This document shows, one piece after another, positions 1 through 8,786 of a DNA stretch of 64,000 nt (its first letter is position 1; every line of letters begins with the position of its first letter). The stretch is from assembly GCA_050949225.1 (NCBI GenBank), contig JBMNFI010000002.1, positions 496,001 to 560,000 on the forward strand, given 5' to 3'. Made by a program: the position numbers and the translations under genes. Under the pieces are notes generated by a model. It was given only the letters and a program-made list of their open reading frames with translations. It did no database searches and was not told where the DNA came from. The stretch is from JBMNFI01 sp050949225 (GTDB taxonomy: Bacteria > Bacillota > Dehalobacteriia > UBA4068).

Positions 1-2
1 GC

Positions 3-725
3 GGTACGCAGCGAGTAGTCGATGAAGTGCAAAAAATTTTCCCCGGGACCAAGGTTGCACGTTTGGATCGGGATGCGGTAACTCAACGCGGTAGCTATGA
101 AAAGATTTATCGTTCTATGCACAATCATGATATTGATATCTTGGTGGGGACACAGATGGTGGCTAAAGGTTTAGATTTTCCTTTGGTTTCTTTGGTGGGT
201 GTGTTGGCCGCCGATACTACGCTTAATATGCCGGATTGGCAGGCCGGCGAAAGAACTTTTCAGCTTTTAACCCAGATTGTAGGAAGGGCTGGTCGCCGAC
301 AAGTTCAGGGGGAGGCCATTATTCAAACTTATACCCCTCAGTCTTCGATCATTGAGGCGGCGGCCACTCAGGATTACCGATCTTTTTACGAAAAAGAAAT
401 TTGTCTACGTCGTGAACTGTTATATCCGCCTTTTGCGCAGTTAATTCGCTTGCTGGTTGTTTCGCGTGATTTGGCAAAAACTCAACGGATAGCCAAAATA
501 TTGGCAGAATTTAGTCGCTTTAGTTTTGGCAAAGAGAGTGTTTTGGGACCGGCGGCTGCACCTTGGGAAAAGATCAAAGATCATTACCGCTGGCAGATTA
601 TTTTAAAAGGTCAGCTTGAAAAAGAGCTTTTATCCGAAATCTGGCAAAAAATTATCAAGCAAGAAAACCTTAAAGAGAATGAGGTTTTCTTGCAGATAGA
701 TGTAGATCCTTTGCAGATGATGTAG
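3..725 (+). CDS. priA: Primosomal replication protein N' (PriA helicase), C-terminal part
   Basis: This is the 3' end of a gene that begins before the window; the frame is open from base 3, and the GTG at 27 is internal. PriA is the 3'-5' DNA helicase that reloads the replisome at stalled forks. The visible part holds the second helicase lobe: a VGTQMVAKGLDFP segment (helicase motif V region) and QIVGRAGR (motif VI, with the arginine finger). The PriA-type C-terminal domain follows, with ELLYPPF and a VLGPAAAP stretch close to the family's GPxxAP. The cysteine cluster expected in the middle of PriA lies upstream. The def gene follows after 64 bases, a common clostridial order. The family assignment is firm. 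Confidence 0.93.
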   Translation, partial: GTQRVVDEVQKIFPGTKVARLDRDAVTQRGSYEKIYRSMHNHDIDILVGTQMVAKGLDFPLVSLVGVLAADTTLNMPDWQAGERTFQLLTQIVGRAGRRQVQGEAIIQTYTPQSSIIEAAATQDYRSFYEKEICLRRELLYPPFAQLIRLLVVSRDLAKTQRIAKILAEFSRFSFGKESVLGPAAAPWEKIKDHYRWQIILKGQLEKELLSEIWQKIIKQENLKENEVFLQIDVDPLQMM

Positions 726-755
726 TTGTATAAAGAACATTATGTATGGTATAAT
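726..755 (+). promoter_or_regulatory. Probable promoter for the def-fmt operon
   Basis: An extended -10 (TGG followed by TATAAT at 750-755) lies 34 bases before the def start. A weak -35-like TTGTAT sits at 726-731 with an 18-base spacer. It falls in the short gap after priA, so it could give def-fmt expression independent of priA. Confidence 0.45.
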
Positions 756-789
756 ATAAGTTAACAGAGTTTGTTGGGAGGGATGTATT

Positions 790-1245
790 TTGCCTAGTAT
801 TCGCAAGATTACAGAAATTGGTGATCCACTTTTGCGTGCGAAAGCTCAGACCGTTAAAAGGTTTGATCAAAATTTACATAATATTTTAGATGATATGGCT
901 TGTACTTTAGAAAGCTTGGAAGGTGTGGGTTTGGCTGCTCCACAAATCGGTATCAGTAAACGTTTTTTTATTGTTGATGTGGGTGAAGGAGTTACTGAGT
1001 TTATTAACCCTCAATTGATCAAAGGCGCAGAAAAGGAATCCGGTACCGAGGGTTGCTTTAGTATTCCCGGACGTCAGGGCTTGGTAGAAAGATATAAGAC
1101 AGTGACAGTTAAAGCACAAGATCGTTATGGTCAAGAATTTTCTATGCAGGTGGACGGACTATTTGCCAGAGCCCTTCAGCATGAAAATGATCATTTGCAG
1201 GGGCGATTATATATTGATATTATGACGGAGGAACTTTTTGATTGA
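790..1245 (+). CDS. def: Peptide deformylase
   Basis: Removes the N-formyl group from nascent proteins in the cytosol. All three signature motifs are present in the 151 residues: GVGLAAPQ (residues 45-52), EGCFS (metal ligand Cys89) and QHENDH (ligands His131 and His135, catalytic Glu132). The start is a TTG placed 7 bases after a GGGAGG ribosome binding site (777-782); no ATG gives a complete N-terminus. The stop overlaps the fmt start (TGATG), which fits translational coupling between the enzyme that removes formyl groups and the one that adds them. Confidence 0.96.
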   Translation: MPSIRKITEIGDPLLRAKAQTVKRFDQNLHNILDDMACTLESLEGVGLAAPQIGISKRFFIVDVGEGVTEFINPQLIKGAEKESGTEGCFSIPGRQGLVERYKTVTVKAQDRYGQEFSMQVDGLFARALQHENDHLQGRLYIDIMTEELFD

Positions 1246-2174
1246 TGCGTATTGTTTATATGGGCAGCCCGGATTTTGCGGTTGTACCTCTAAAGGCTAT
1301 TTTAGCCTCTAATAAACATCAAATAGTAGGTGTAATAACTCAGCCGGACCGTCCTAAGGGTCGAGGTAAAAAGTGTTTGCCGACACCGGTAAAACAGGTA
1401 GCTTTGGAGCACAATTTACCGCTTTTACAGTTTGCAGATGTTAATCAAGCGGAAAGTGTTCAAAAAATTGCAGATTGGCAGCCGGATCTTTTAGTTGTGG
1501 TGGCCTTTGGGCAATTATTGAAGCAGCCGTTACTTAACTTGGCTCCTTATGGTGCAGTTAATATTCATGCTTCATTATTACCCGCTTATCGGGGGGCGGC
1601 ACCTATTCATTGGTCAATTATTAATGGAGAGACTAAAACCGGGGTGACTACCATGTATATGGATTCAGGGATGGATACTGGGGAGATCATTCTTCAGTCC
1701 GACTGTCTGATTTTACCGGAAGATAATGTGGGAACTCTTCATGATAAATTAGCTCATATGGGGGCTGATTTGCTTTTAGAAACTCTTGATCTGATTTCTC
1801 AGGGGAAGGCGCCCAGAATAAAACAGGATCATGCGAGTGCTACCTATGCTTCTTTATTGCAAAAAGAACATGAGTTGATAGATTGGTCAAAAGCAGGTTT
1901 TATTGTTTATAATCAAATTAGGGGACTGGCACCTTTTCCCGGTGCATATACTTTTTATCGAGGTAAACGTTTAAAAATCTATGCTTCTTCTTATTTGCCT
2001 GATTTACAAGGGCCGGCTGGTATAATAGCGGCTCTTGATGAGCGCGGTATTGTGGTGACTTGTGCAAAGGGGGCAGTGGCCATTTCAGTAGTGCAGCCGG
2101 CCGGAAAAAGCCGGATGAGCAGCGCAGATTTTATTCGTGGTTACGGTATTAAAGTTAATGAGCGGTTGGGTTGA
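1245..2174 (+). CDS. fmt: Methionyl-tRNA formyltransferase
   Basis: Formylates initiator Met-tRNA using 10-formyl-tetrahydrofolate. The 309 residues carry the family's catalytic Asn106-x-His108 pair, the SLLPAYRGAAPIHW loop, and Asp144 in MDTGEI. The C-terminal OB-like tRNA-binding domain follows (residues about 205-309). I place the start at the ATG overlapping the def stop, because the protein then begins MRIVYMGSP as usual; a TTG one codon earlier is also open. GGAGG at 1228-1232 serves as ribosome binding site. Confidence 0.95.
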   Translation: MRIVYMGSPDFAVVPLKAILASNKHQIVGVITQPDRPKGRGKKCLPTPVKQVALEHNLPLLQFADVNQAESVQKIADWQPDLLVVVAFGQLLKQPLLNLAPYGAVNIHASLLPAYRGAAPIHWSIINGETKTGVTTMYMDSGMDTGEIILQSDCLILPEDNVGTLHDKLAHMGADLLLETLDLISQGKAPRIKQDHASATYASLLQKEHELIDWSKAGFIVYNQIRGLAPFPGAYTFYRGKRLKIYASSYLPDLQGPAGIIAALDERGIVVTCAKGAVAISVVQPAGKSRMSSADFIRGYGIKVNERLG

Positions 2175-2183
2175 TGGAGCAAC

Positions 2184-2933
2184 ATGGCAATTTCCAGTAA
2201 AAAAAGGCTATTTATGGGACTTTTGGCAGTCAGCGTGGCTTTTCTCGCTGCTTGTGCCTTTTTCTTTATTTTTTTTGCTTTTCATCCTGTAAGTTCATTT
2301 TTTCAGATCATTATTTTGATAATTGGTTTAGCGATTGCAGCTGTTTTGATAATTGCTGGTTTAGGCATCTTATTTGTGGCTCTTTCTATCTGGAATAATC
2401 GACAGTTAGGACCACCGGGAAGGTTATTTCTAAGAGGTGCCCTAATGCTGTATCCTTTGGCCTTGATAATTGGTCGTATTTTTGCCATTGATAAAGAAAA
2501 AATTCAGGCTTCCTTTGTGGAGGTTAATAATCATTTGGTACGTTCTTATGAAATGCGACTCGAACCGGCAGATATTCTGATTTTATTGCCGCATTGTTTA
2601 CAAAAATCTTCTTGTCAGTCACGCGTGACACAGGATATTAATAATTGTCACCATTGCGGAGGTTGCGACATTGGTGATGTAGTTGAGCTTAGTGAAAGTT
2701 TGGGCATAAATGCCGTAGTAATTACCGGCGGAACTTTAGCCAGAATTTGTATCAAGAATTTTCGGCCCAAGGCGATTATTGCTGTGGCTTGTGAGCGTGA
2801 TTTGGCTGCCGGAATTTTAGACGTAGGTTCTTTACCTGTTCTGGGGGTTTGTAACAGTCGTCCTCAGGGACCATGTAAAGATACCAGAGTAGATATTGAC
2901 GAGATCAGACAAGCCATAGATTTTTTTATCTAA
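2184..2933 (+). CDS. DUF116 membrane protein with cysteine cluster
   Basis: A 249-residue protein with two or three hydrophobic segments in the first 100 residues. A cytosolic domain with closely spaced cysteines (CHHCGGC around residues 155-161, plus others) follows and could hold metal or an Fe-S cluster. This matches the DUF116 family, which is typically found next to fmt and rsmB in Clostridia. The biochemical function is not known. The start is an ATG with GGAG ten bases upstream. Confidence 0.8.
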   Translation: MAISSKKRLFMGLLAVSVAFLAACAFFFIFFAFHPVSSFFQIIILIIGLAIAAVLIIAGLGILFVALSIWNNRQLGPPGRLFLRGALMLYPLALIIGRIFAIDKEKIQASFVEVNNHLVRSYEMRLEPADILILLPHCLQKSSCQSRVTQDINNCHHCGGCDIGDVVELSESLGINAVVITGGTLARICIKNFRPKAIIAVACERDLAAGILDVGSLPVLGVCNSRPQGPCKDTRVDIDEIRQAIDFFI

Positions 2934-2950
2934 ACAAAGGAGGTTTTATA

Positions 2951-3631
2951 ATGACATATTATTTGTGGAGCTGGGTTTTACTCTTTGCCGCAATTGCTAT
3001 TACCATTTGGGCGCAGGCCAGGGTCAGTTTAACTTTTAATAAATTTTCAAAAGTACCCTCGGAAAAGGGACAAGCTGCTGCTCTGGTGGCCAGGGGGATT
3101 TTGGATCAAAATGATTTACAGCATGTAGAAGTTCAGCAGGTTGAGGGTCATTTGACTGATCATTATGATCCGCGTCAAGAGGTTTTGCGGCTTTCAGAAG
3201 CTGTTTACAATGATACTTCTGTGGCGGCTATCAGTATTGCGGCCCATGAGGCCGGACATGCTGTGCAGCATGCTCAAAATTATGCTCCTTTGACGGTGCG
3301 CTCGGCCATGGTACCGGTGGTCAATGTAGCATCTTATGCTTCATGGATTTTTATCATTATTGGTATTATTTTTGGCGCTTTGGGTTTGGCACAAATCGGT
3401 ATTGTAATTTTTGGGGCGATTATTGCTTTTCAATTGGTAACTTTACCGGTAGAAATTGATGCTTCCAAAAGGGCTCTTTCGTTTTTGTCGAATGGGGATT
3501 ATCTGTATGATTATGAAGTTGCTCAATCCAAGAAGGTTTTATCAGCAGCAGCTTTGACTTATATAGCTGCTCTTTTGGTGAGCTTATTACAAATGTTACG
3601 TTTGATTATGATTTTTGGTGGCAGACGTTGA
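2951..3631 (+). CDS. Membrane zinc metallopeptidase (YugP-like, Zn_peptidase_2)
   Basis: A 226-residue integral membrane protein with a zinc-protease HEAGH motif at residues 99-103. There is an N-terminal anchor and several hydrophobic helices after the motif (residues about 120-165 and 200-220). The family is widespread in Firmicutes, with poorly defined substrates. A strong AAAGGAGG site precedes the ATG. Its TGA stop overlaps the TTG start of rsmB. Confidence 0.85.
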   Translation: MTYYLWSWVLLFAAIAITIWAQARVSLTFNKFSKVPSEKGQAAALVARGILDQNDLQHVEVQQVEGHLTDHYDPRQEVLRLSEAVYNDTSVAAISIAAHEAGHAVQHAQNYAPLTVRSAMVPVVNVASYASWIFIIIGIIFGALGLAQIGIVIFGAIIAFQLVTLPVEIDASKRALSFLSNGDYLYDYEVAQSKKVLSAAALTYIAALLVSLLQMLRLIMIFGGRR

Positions 3632-4995
3632 CGATCTCACAAAAAAATCCAACTACAGCTCGTCAGCAGGCTGTAGTGATTTTACAGAAGATTTACAAGG
3701 ATGGTTCTTATGCTAATTTACAAATTATGCATAGCTTGGAATCTTTAAGTGATAAAGATCGGCGTTTTGTGACGGAGCTGGTTTACGGAACCTTGCGTCG
3801 TCAAAATGCTTTGGACTATATACTAAATCAGCTGCTTAAAAAGACGGTGGCTGATTTACCTTTGCTGATTGCTATTATTTTGCGTATCAGTTTGTATCAA
3901 CTTTTATATTTAAAAAAAATACCGCCGTCAGCTGTGGTTAATGAGGCTGTGAAGTTGGCCAGAAGATATGGGCATCGTGGGACGGCCTCCTTGACTAATG
4001 GAGTTTTGCGTAGTTATTTACGCCGTCAGAGTCATTATCGTTTGCCGAGCAGGGAGAATGTAAAACAATATTTGACGATTACAGAGTCCCATCCTGCTTG
4101 GTTGGTTGATTATTTATTAGATATTTTTGGTGAAGAGGCGACTGTGAGTTTTTGTGAATATAATAACCGCGCACATGAGGTAATAATTCGCTGTAACACC
4201 TTGAAGATTGAGCGTTCTGTCTTAATGAATCGTTTGCAGCAGGCAGGCTTTGAGGTTCGAAGCGGTGAATTTGCACCTGAGGCCATTAGAGTATTGCGTT
4301 CGGCGGGCTTATTTGAGAGTGAATTGTTTGCTAATGGTTTATTCCAGGCGCAGGATCAGACCTCTATGTTGGTCTCTCATGTTTTACAACCCTCTCCGAC
4401 TGCTAAGGTTTTGGATTTGTGCGCTGCGCCCGGTGGCAAAACCAGTCATTTAGCGCAGCTGATGAATGACCAGGGTGAGATTAGAGCTTTTGATTTATAT
4501 GAACATAGGATAAATTTAATTGATGAGAATTGCCGGCGTTTAGGTATTAAAAGTGTCCAGACTCAAGCTTTGGATGCGCGATGCTTGCCGGATCAGTTTA
4601 GCGGGTGGGCCGATTATTTACTTCTTGATGCTCCATGTAGTGGTCTGGGTATTTTAGGACGGCGAGCCGATGCACGCTGGCAAAAAAGCTATGATAATAT
4701 TTTGGAGATGGCGCAATTATCGCGCAGTATTTTGCTGAAAGCTGCTGATTATTTAACGGCAGGAGGGGTGATGGTTTTTTCCACCTGCACTGTCAGTAAG
4801 GAAGAAAATCAAGAAACAGTGGAATGGTTTTTAAAAAAGCGGCCTGATTTTAGCTTAATGCCGTTTGCAGAGTTATTGCCGCCGACATTACCACCGATTC
4901 TTTTAGAAGAAGCCCAAACAGGAATGGTGCAAATTATGCCGCATCATGCGGATCTGGAAGGTTTTTTTATTAGCCGCTTATATAAGAAAAAATGA
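3628..4995 (+). CDS. rsmB: 16S rRNA (cytosine-967-C5)-methyltransferase RsmB
   Basis: Methylates C967 of 16S rRNA using S-adenosylmethionine. The first 140 or so residues form the NusB-like RNA-binding domain. The Rossmann methyltransferase domain follows, with the SAM motif DLCAAPGGK (263-271) and the two family cysteines: Cys337 in DAPCSG and Cys387 in STCT. The 455-residue length is usual. The start is a TTG overlapping the preceding stop (TTGA), suggesting coupling. Confidence 0.94.
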   Translation: MTISQKNPTTARQQAVVILQKIYKDGSYANLQIMHSLESLSDKDRRFVTELVYGTLRRQNALDYILNQLLKKTVADLPLLIAIILRISLYQLLYLKKIPPSAVVNEAVKLARRYGHRGTASLTNGVLRSYLRRQSHYRLPSRENVKQYLTITESHPAWLVDYLLDIFGEEATVSFCEYNNRAHEVIIRCNTLKIERSVLMNRLQQAGFEVRSGEFAPEAIRVLRSAGLFESELFANGLFQAQDQTSMLVSHVLQPSPTAKVLDLCAAPGGKTSHLAQLMNDQGEIRAFDLYEHRINLIDENCRRLGIKSVQTQALDARCLPDQFSGWADYLLLDAPCSGLGILGRRADARWQKSYDNILEMAQLSRSILLKAADYLTAGGVMVFSTCTVSKEENQETVEWFLKKRPDFSLMPFAELLPPTLPPILLEEAQTGMVQIMPHHADLEGFFISRLYKKK

Positions 4996-5004
4996 GGAAA
5001 GATT

Positions 5005-6069
5005 ATGGAAAAAAAGGATTTATTGGCTCTTGATCTGGAAGAATTAATGAAACTGGTTAAAAGCTGGGGTTGGTCGGCTTATCGAGGCGAGCAGATTTTT
5101 ACCTGGATGCAAAAAAAGCTGGTCTTTAAGATAGCTGATTTTCATAATTTATCATTAGCTCAGCGTCAAAAATTGGACGAAGAGACGAAGCTGTTTTTGC
5201 CACAGATTATTAAAGAAAATAAATCTGCCGATGGGTATACCATTAAGTTGCTTTTACAGCTGGCAGATGGTGAAACAATCGAGATGGTTTTGCTGTTTTA
5301 CAGTCGAGAGGATAGCAGAAACCGCAATACTTGCTGTATTAGTACACAGACAGGTTGTGCGATGGACTGTCACTTTTGCGCCACGGGGCAAGGAGGTGCC
5401 GGACGTAATTTAACCGTCAGTGAATTGATTTCTCAGGTTTTGCTGGCTTCTCAAATAGCGCAAAATAACGGGTTTGGCTCGATTTCCAATGTAGTTTATA
5501 TGGGTATGGGTGAGCCGCTCGCTAATTTATCGGCGGTAAAAAAAAGCTTACTTTTACTTAATAATAGTCAGGGTCAAAATATTGGTATGCGTCGTATGAC
5601 CATTTCTACTTGCGGTTTAGTGCCGCAAATTTATGAATTAGCTGATTGGGGACAGCAGGTTAACCTAGCCGTTTCTTTACATGCAGCTGATGATCAGCTT
5701 CGTGCTCGTTTGATGCCTATTGCTAATAAATATAGTTTAGATGAATTAATAACTGCTTGCCGCTATTATAAAAAACGGACAGGAAGGCGCATTACCTATG
5801 AGTATGCTTTGTTTAAAGATTGTAATGATAGCGAAGAAGAGGCCCGTAAAGTGGTTCGTTTATTGTTAAGGGAGGAAGCCTTGATCAATATTATTCCGGC
5901 AAATCCGGTACCTAAAACAGGATTTTTCCCCTCCGAGGTCGAAACAGTAAGAAACTTTTGTCGAATACTTGAGGCTTATGGTCTTAATGTTTCTCAACGT
6001 GAGGCCAGGGGGTTAGATATTTCTGCAGCTTGCGGACAGTTAGTGAAAAAAAACTCAGTGGAGGTGTAG
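5005..6069 (+). CDS. rlmN: Dual-specificity 23S rRNA/tRNA adenine-C2 methyltransferase RlmN
   Basis: A radical SAM enzyme that methylates C2 of A2503 in 23S rRNA and A37 in some tRNAs. The CX3CX2C cluster motif is at Cys118/Cys122/Cys125. A GMGEPLAN segment (SAM binding) and the C-terminal cysteine in SAACGQL, part of the catalytic Cys pair, are visible. The 354 residues match the family. A GAGGAAAG site lies just before the ATG, and the next gene starts two bases after the stop. Confidence 0.95.
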   Translation: MEKKDLLALDLEELMKLVKSWGWSAYRGEQIFTWMQKKLVFKIADFHNLSLAQRQKLDEETKLFLPQIIKENKSADGYTIKLLLQLADGETIEMVLLFYSREDSRNRNTCCISTQTGCAMDCHFCATGQGGAGRNLTVSELISQVLLASQIAQNNGFGSISNVVYMGMGEPLANLSAVKKSLLLLNNSQGQNIGMRRMTISTCGLVPQIYELADWGQQVNLAVSLHAADDQLRARLMPIANKYSLDELITACRYYKKRTGRRITYEYALFKDCNDSEEEARKVVRLLLREEALINIIPANPVPKTGFFPSEVETVRNFCRILEAYGLNVSQREARGLDISAACGQLVKKNSVEV

Positions 6070-6070
6070 G

Positions 6071-6793
6071 ATGCAGGCATATGCATATAGTCATATAGGA
6101 TCCGTGCGTAAGAAAAACGAGGATGCGCTTTTTTGTGATGCGGATTTAGGACTATTTATCGTAGCAGATGGCATTGGTGGTCGCCTGGCTGGTGAAGTGG
6201 CCAGCTCAATGGCTATTAATATTGCCGTAGAAACGGTTAAGTCTGAAAGTGATGAAAACCCTTTGACTGTACTTAAAGAAGCTTTTTATCGTGCTAATGA
6301 TGCGCTTTTTCGGGGAGGAAAGGAAAAAGAGCATTTAGGGATGGGTTCGACGATGACAGCAGTTTTAATCCGCAAGGATCGTCTTTATTGGGCTCATGTT
6401 GGCGATAGTCGAGCCTATCTAATTAATGAAGAGGGGATTGAACAATTAACTCAGGATCATTCTTTAGTGGGTGAATTATTGCGTGAGGGGACTATCAGCG
6501 AGGACGAGGCTGAACATCATCCGCAAAAAAACATCCTCATCCGTTCATTGGGGCAGGAATCACTTGTCAAAGTAGATAGCGGTGAAGTAAGCTGGCAGAC
6601 AGGTCATTATCTGTTAATTTGCAGTGATGGTTTATATAATTTGATCGATAAAGAAAAAATTCAGCAGATGGTTTGCGGCAGTACTGATTTATCTTTAACC
6701 ACAAAACAGATGGTAGAAGCTGCACTTGCAGCCGGTGGATTTGATAATATTTCAATTGTGTTGGTGCATTTGCAAGGGGAGGGAAATAAATGA
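6071..6793 (+). CDS. prpC: PP2C-family serine/threonine phosphatase (Stp/PrpC)
   Basis: Metal-dependent protein phosphatase that reverses the action of the kinase encoded next. The 240 residues show the PP2C metal-binding motifs: ED near residue 17-18, ADGIGG (Asp33-Gly34), GSTMTA, HVGDSRAY, DHSLV, ICSDGL and the terminal DNISIV. The ribosome binding site (GTGGAGGTG) lies inside the rlmN 3' end, and the stop overlaps the kinase start by four bases. The phosphatase-kinase pair is standard in Firmicutes. Confidence 0.94.
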   Translation: MQAYAYSHIGSVRKKNEDALFCDADLGLFIVADGIGGRLAGEVASSMAINIAVETVKSESDENPLTVLKEAFYRANDALFRGGKEKEHLGMGSTMTAVLIRKDRLYWAHVGDSRAYLINEEGIEQLTQDHSLVGELLREGTISEDEAEHHPQKNILIRSLGQESLVKVDSGEVSWQTGHYLLICSDGLYNLIDKEKIQQMVCGSTDLSLTTKQMVEAALAAGGFDNISIVLVHLQGEGNK

Positions 6794-8682
6794 TCGGTAG
6801 GATTTTTAAAAACCGCTATGAAGTACAAGAGCAGATTGGCTCTGGCGGTACGGCCGTTGTCTACAAAGGGATTGATCAGTTATTAGGTCGGGCTGTTACC
6901 GTTAAAATTTTACGCGAAGAATATAATGATGATGAAACCTTTGTGCGTCGTTTTGCTAGAGAGGCTCGAGCGGTTGCCAGTCTTTCTCACGGTAATATAG
7001 TTGCCGTGTATGATGTTGGCTTTGAAGAAAATATGCATTATATCGTCATGGAATTTGTAGAAGGGGAGTCTCTGAAGGATTACATTAGGAGTATGGGCGC
7101 CCTTTCCACCAATGATTGTGTTAATATTATGTGTCAAATGCTGGAGGGACTGGGTTATGCTCATGAACACGGCATCATACATAGGGATATTAAATCGCAT
7201 AATATTATGTTGTCACTTGACGGTCGTGTTAAGGTAACTGATTTTGGGATTGCGGTCGGCATCAGTGATGTCACGCAAACATATACCTCTTCGTCAAAGA
7301 TCATGGGTTCGGTGCAATATATCTCACCTGAACAGGTGCAGGGTAAAAAAGTTACCGAGCGCTCTGATATTTATTCGGCAGGCGTGGTTTTTTATGAAAT
7401 GATGACGGGACAGCTGCCTTTTAGTGGTGATTCTCCCATCAACGTTGCTATGCAGCATGTTCAAGGTGAAGTTATTCCACCACATCAACTTAATCCTGAA
7501 ATTCCGGTGGGACTTTCTTATGTAGTGATGCGTGCTATGCGTAAAAATCCTGAGGTGCGTTATGCTTCTGCATTTGAGATGGAAAATGCCATTAGGGCTG
7601 CTGTTGAGGGGTTGAACAGTGTCTATGAGCCATCTGAAGAGGATACCAGAGAGTTGGAGGCTATGGGTGATTCTCCTTATGAGGAAACCGCCTATACACA
7701 GCAATTACAGGAAGATCCTCCGCGTCAGAGAGCAAGCTCTGCTGCGGTACGCAAGAGAAATAAAAAGGTGATTATTATTCTGGCGGTCATTTTGGCAGCA
7801 GCGATAGGCTTTTTACTCTATCAAGTTACCGGTGGTTTCTCCGCCAAGGAGGTTGAGGTTCCGGATGTCGTAGGTCAACCTATAGAGCAGGCTCAAGAAA
7901 CGTTAGAGGAGTTGGGTTTTACTGTAGACATAAAAGAGGAGTTTGATGAAAGTAACACCTATAAAATAGGTGAGGTTATGGAGCAAAGTATTCCGGCAGG
8001 TCAAATGGTGAAAGGTAAAAAGAATATTACTTTAACGGTTAGCCAAGGGATTGAAGATGCAAAAGTCCCCAATGTGCTTGATTTGTCGGAAACCAGAGCT
8101 AAAGCAGTTTTAGAAGCGGCCGGTTTTAAAGTTACCACATCGGAAGAAACAAGTGAAGATATCGATCAAGGTGCTATTATTAGGCAAGAGCCCGGTGCAA
8201 ATGTTCCCGCAGCTAAAGGTAGTACTGTTAATTTAGTGATCAGTAGCGGAAAACCAACACCTAAGGTTTCTGTGCCTAATGTAGTGGGAAAAACTCAGTC
8301 TAATGCGCAAAATATTCTTTCTAATGCGAGCCTTAAATATGCTGTAACCAGCCAGGAAAGTTCGGAGACCAAGGGTACCGTGATTAAGCAAAGTCCTTCG
8401 GCCGGTTCCAGTGTATATGAAGGGGCCGAGGTTACCATTATTATCAGTAAAGGTAGCGAGGAATCAAAGGTACCCGTGGACAATAAGGTGACCGTACCCA
8501 AATTGGTCGGTAAAACCTTAGATACTGCAAAAAGTGCTATTGCCAATTATGGATTAGTTTATGGCGGTATGACAACTGAAGCCAGCAGTGAATATGCCCC
8601 CGGCATAGTAATCTCACAGTCACCTACTGCGGGTAAAAGTGTGAATAAGGGCAGCAAGGTTAATTTGGTGGTTAGTGAGTAA
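6790..8682 (+). CDS. prkC: PASTA-domain serine/threonine protein kinase (PrkC/StkP type)
   Basis: Transmembrane Hanks-type kinase that senses peptidoglycan or muropeptides. It has a cytosolic kinase domain (residues about 10-270) with glycine loop GSGGTAVVYKG, Lys39, catalytic HRDIKSHN (Asp133) and DFG (Asp151). A charged juxtamembrane linker and one transmembrane helix (about 326-347) follow. Four extracellular PASTA repeats run from about 353 to 630, the last separated by a short linker. In spore formers this kinase couples cell-wall fragments to germination and growth. The ATGA overlap with the phosphatase shows an operon. Confidence 0.95.
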   Translation: MIGRIFKNRYEVQEQIGSGGTAVVYKGIDQLLGRAVTVKILREEYNDDETFVRRFAREARAVASLSHGNIVAVYDVGFEENMHYIVMEFVEGESLKDYIRSMGALSTNDCVNIMCQMLEGLGYAHEHGIIHRDIKSHNIMLSLDGRVKVTDFGIAVGISDVTQTYTSSSKIMGSVQYISPEQVQGKKVTERSDIYSAGVVFYEMMTGQLPFSGDSPINVAMQHVQGEVIPPHQLNPEIPVGLSYVVMRAMRKNPEVRYASAFEMENAIRAAVEGLNSVYEPSEEDTRELEAMGDSPYEETAYTQQLQEDPPRQRASSAAVRKRNKKVIIILAVILAAAIGFLLYQVTGGFSAKEVEVPDVVGQPIEQAQETLEELGFTVDIKEEFDESNTYKIGEVMEQSIPAGQMVKGKKNITLTVSQGIEDAKVPNVLDLSETRAKAVLEAAGFKVTTSEETSEDIDQGAIIRQEPGANVPAAKGSTVNLVISSGKPTPKVSVPNVVGKTQSNAQNILSNASLKYAVTSQESSETKGTVIKQSPSAGSSVYEGAEVTIIISKGSEESKVPVDNKVTVPKLVGKTLDTAKSAIANYGLVYGGMTTEASSEYAPGIVISQSPTAGKSVNKGSKVNLVVSE

Positions 8683-8786
8683 ATCAGCTTGTAGATTTAG
8701 ATAAAAGGAAGATCGTTGGAGTATGGCTGGCTCAGGGAGTTTAGGTCAACCTAATATCTTTTAAGGGAAAGATTAGATATATTTAT

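Noticed and set aside
3967..3976. TATGGGCATC inside rsmB as a fourth copy of the TATGCCCATA element
   Set aside because: It lies in the middle of a coding region (codons for Tyr-Gly-His) with no promoter; chance match.
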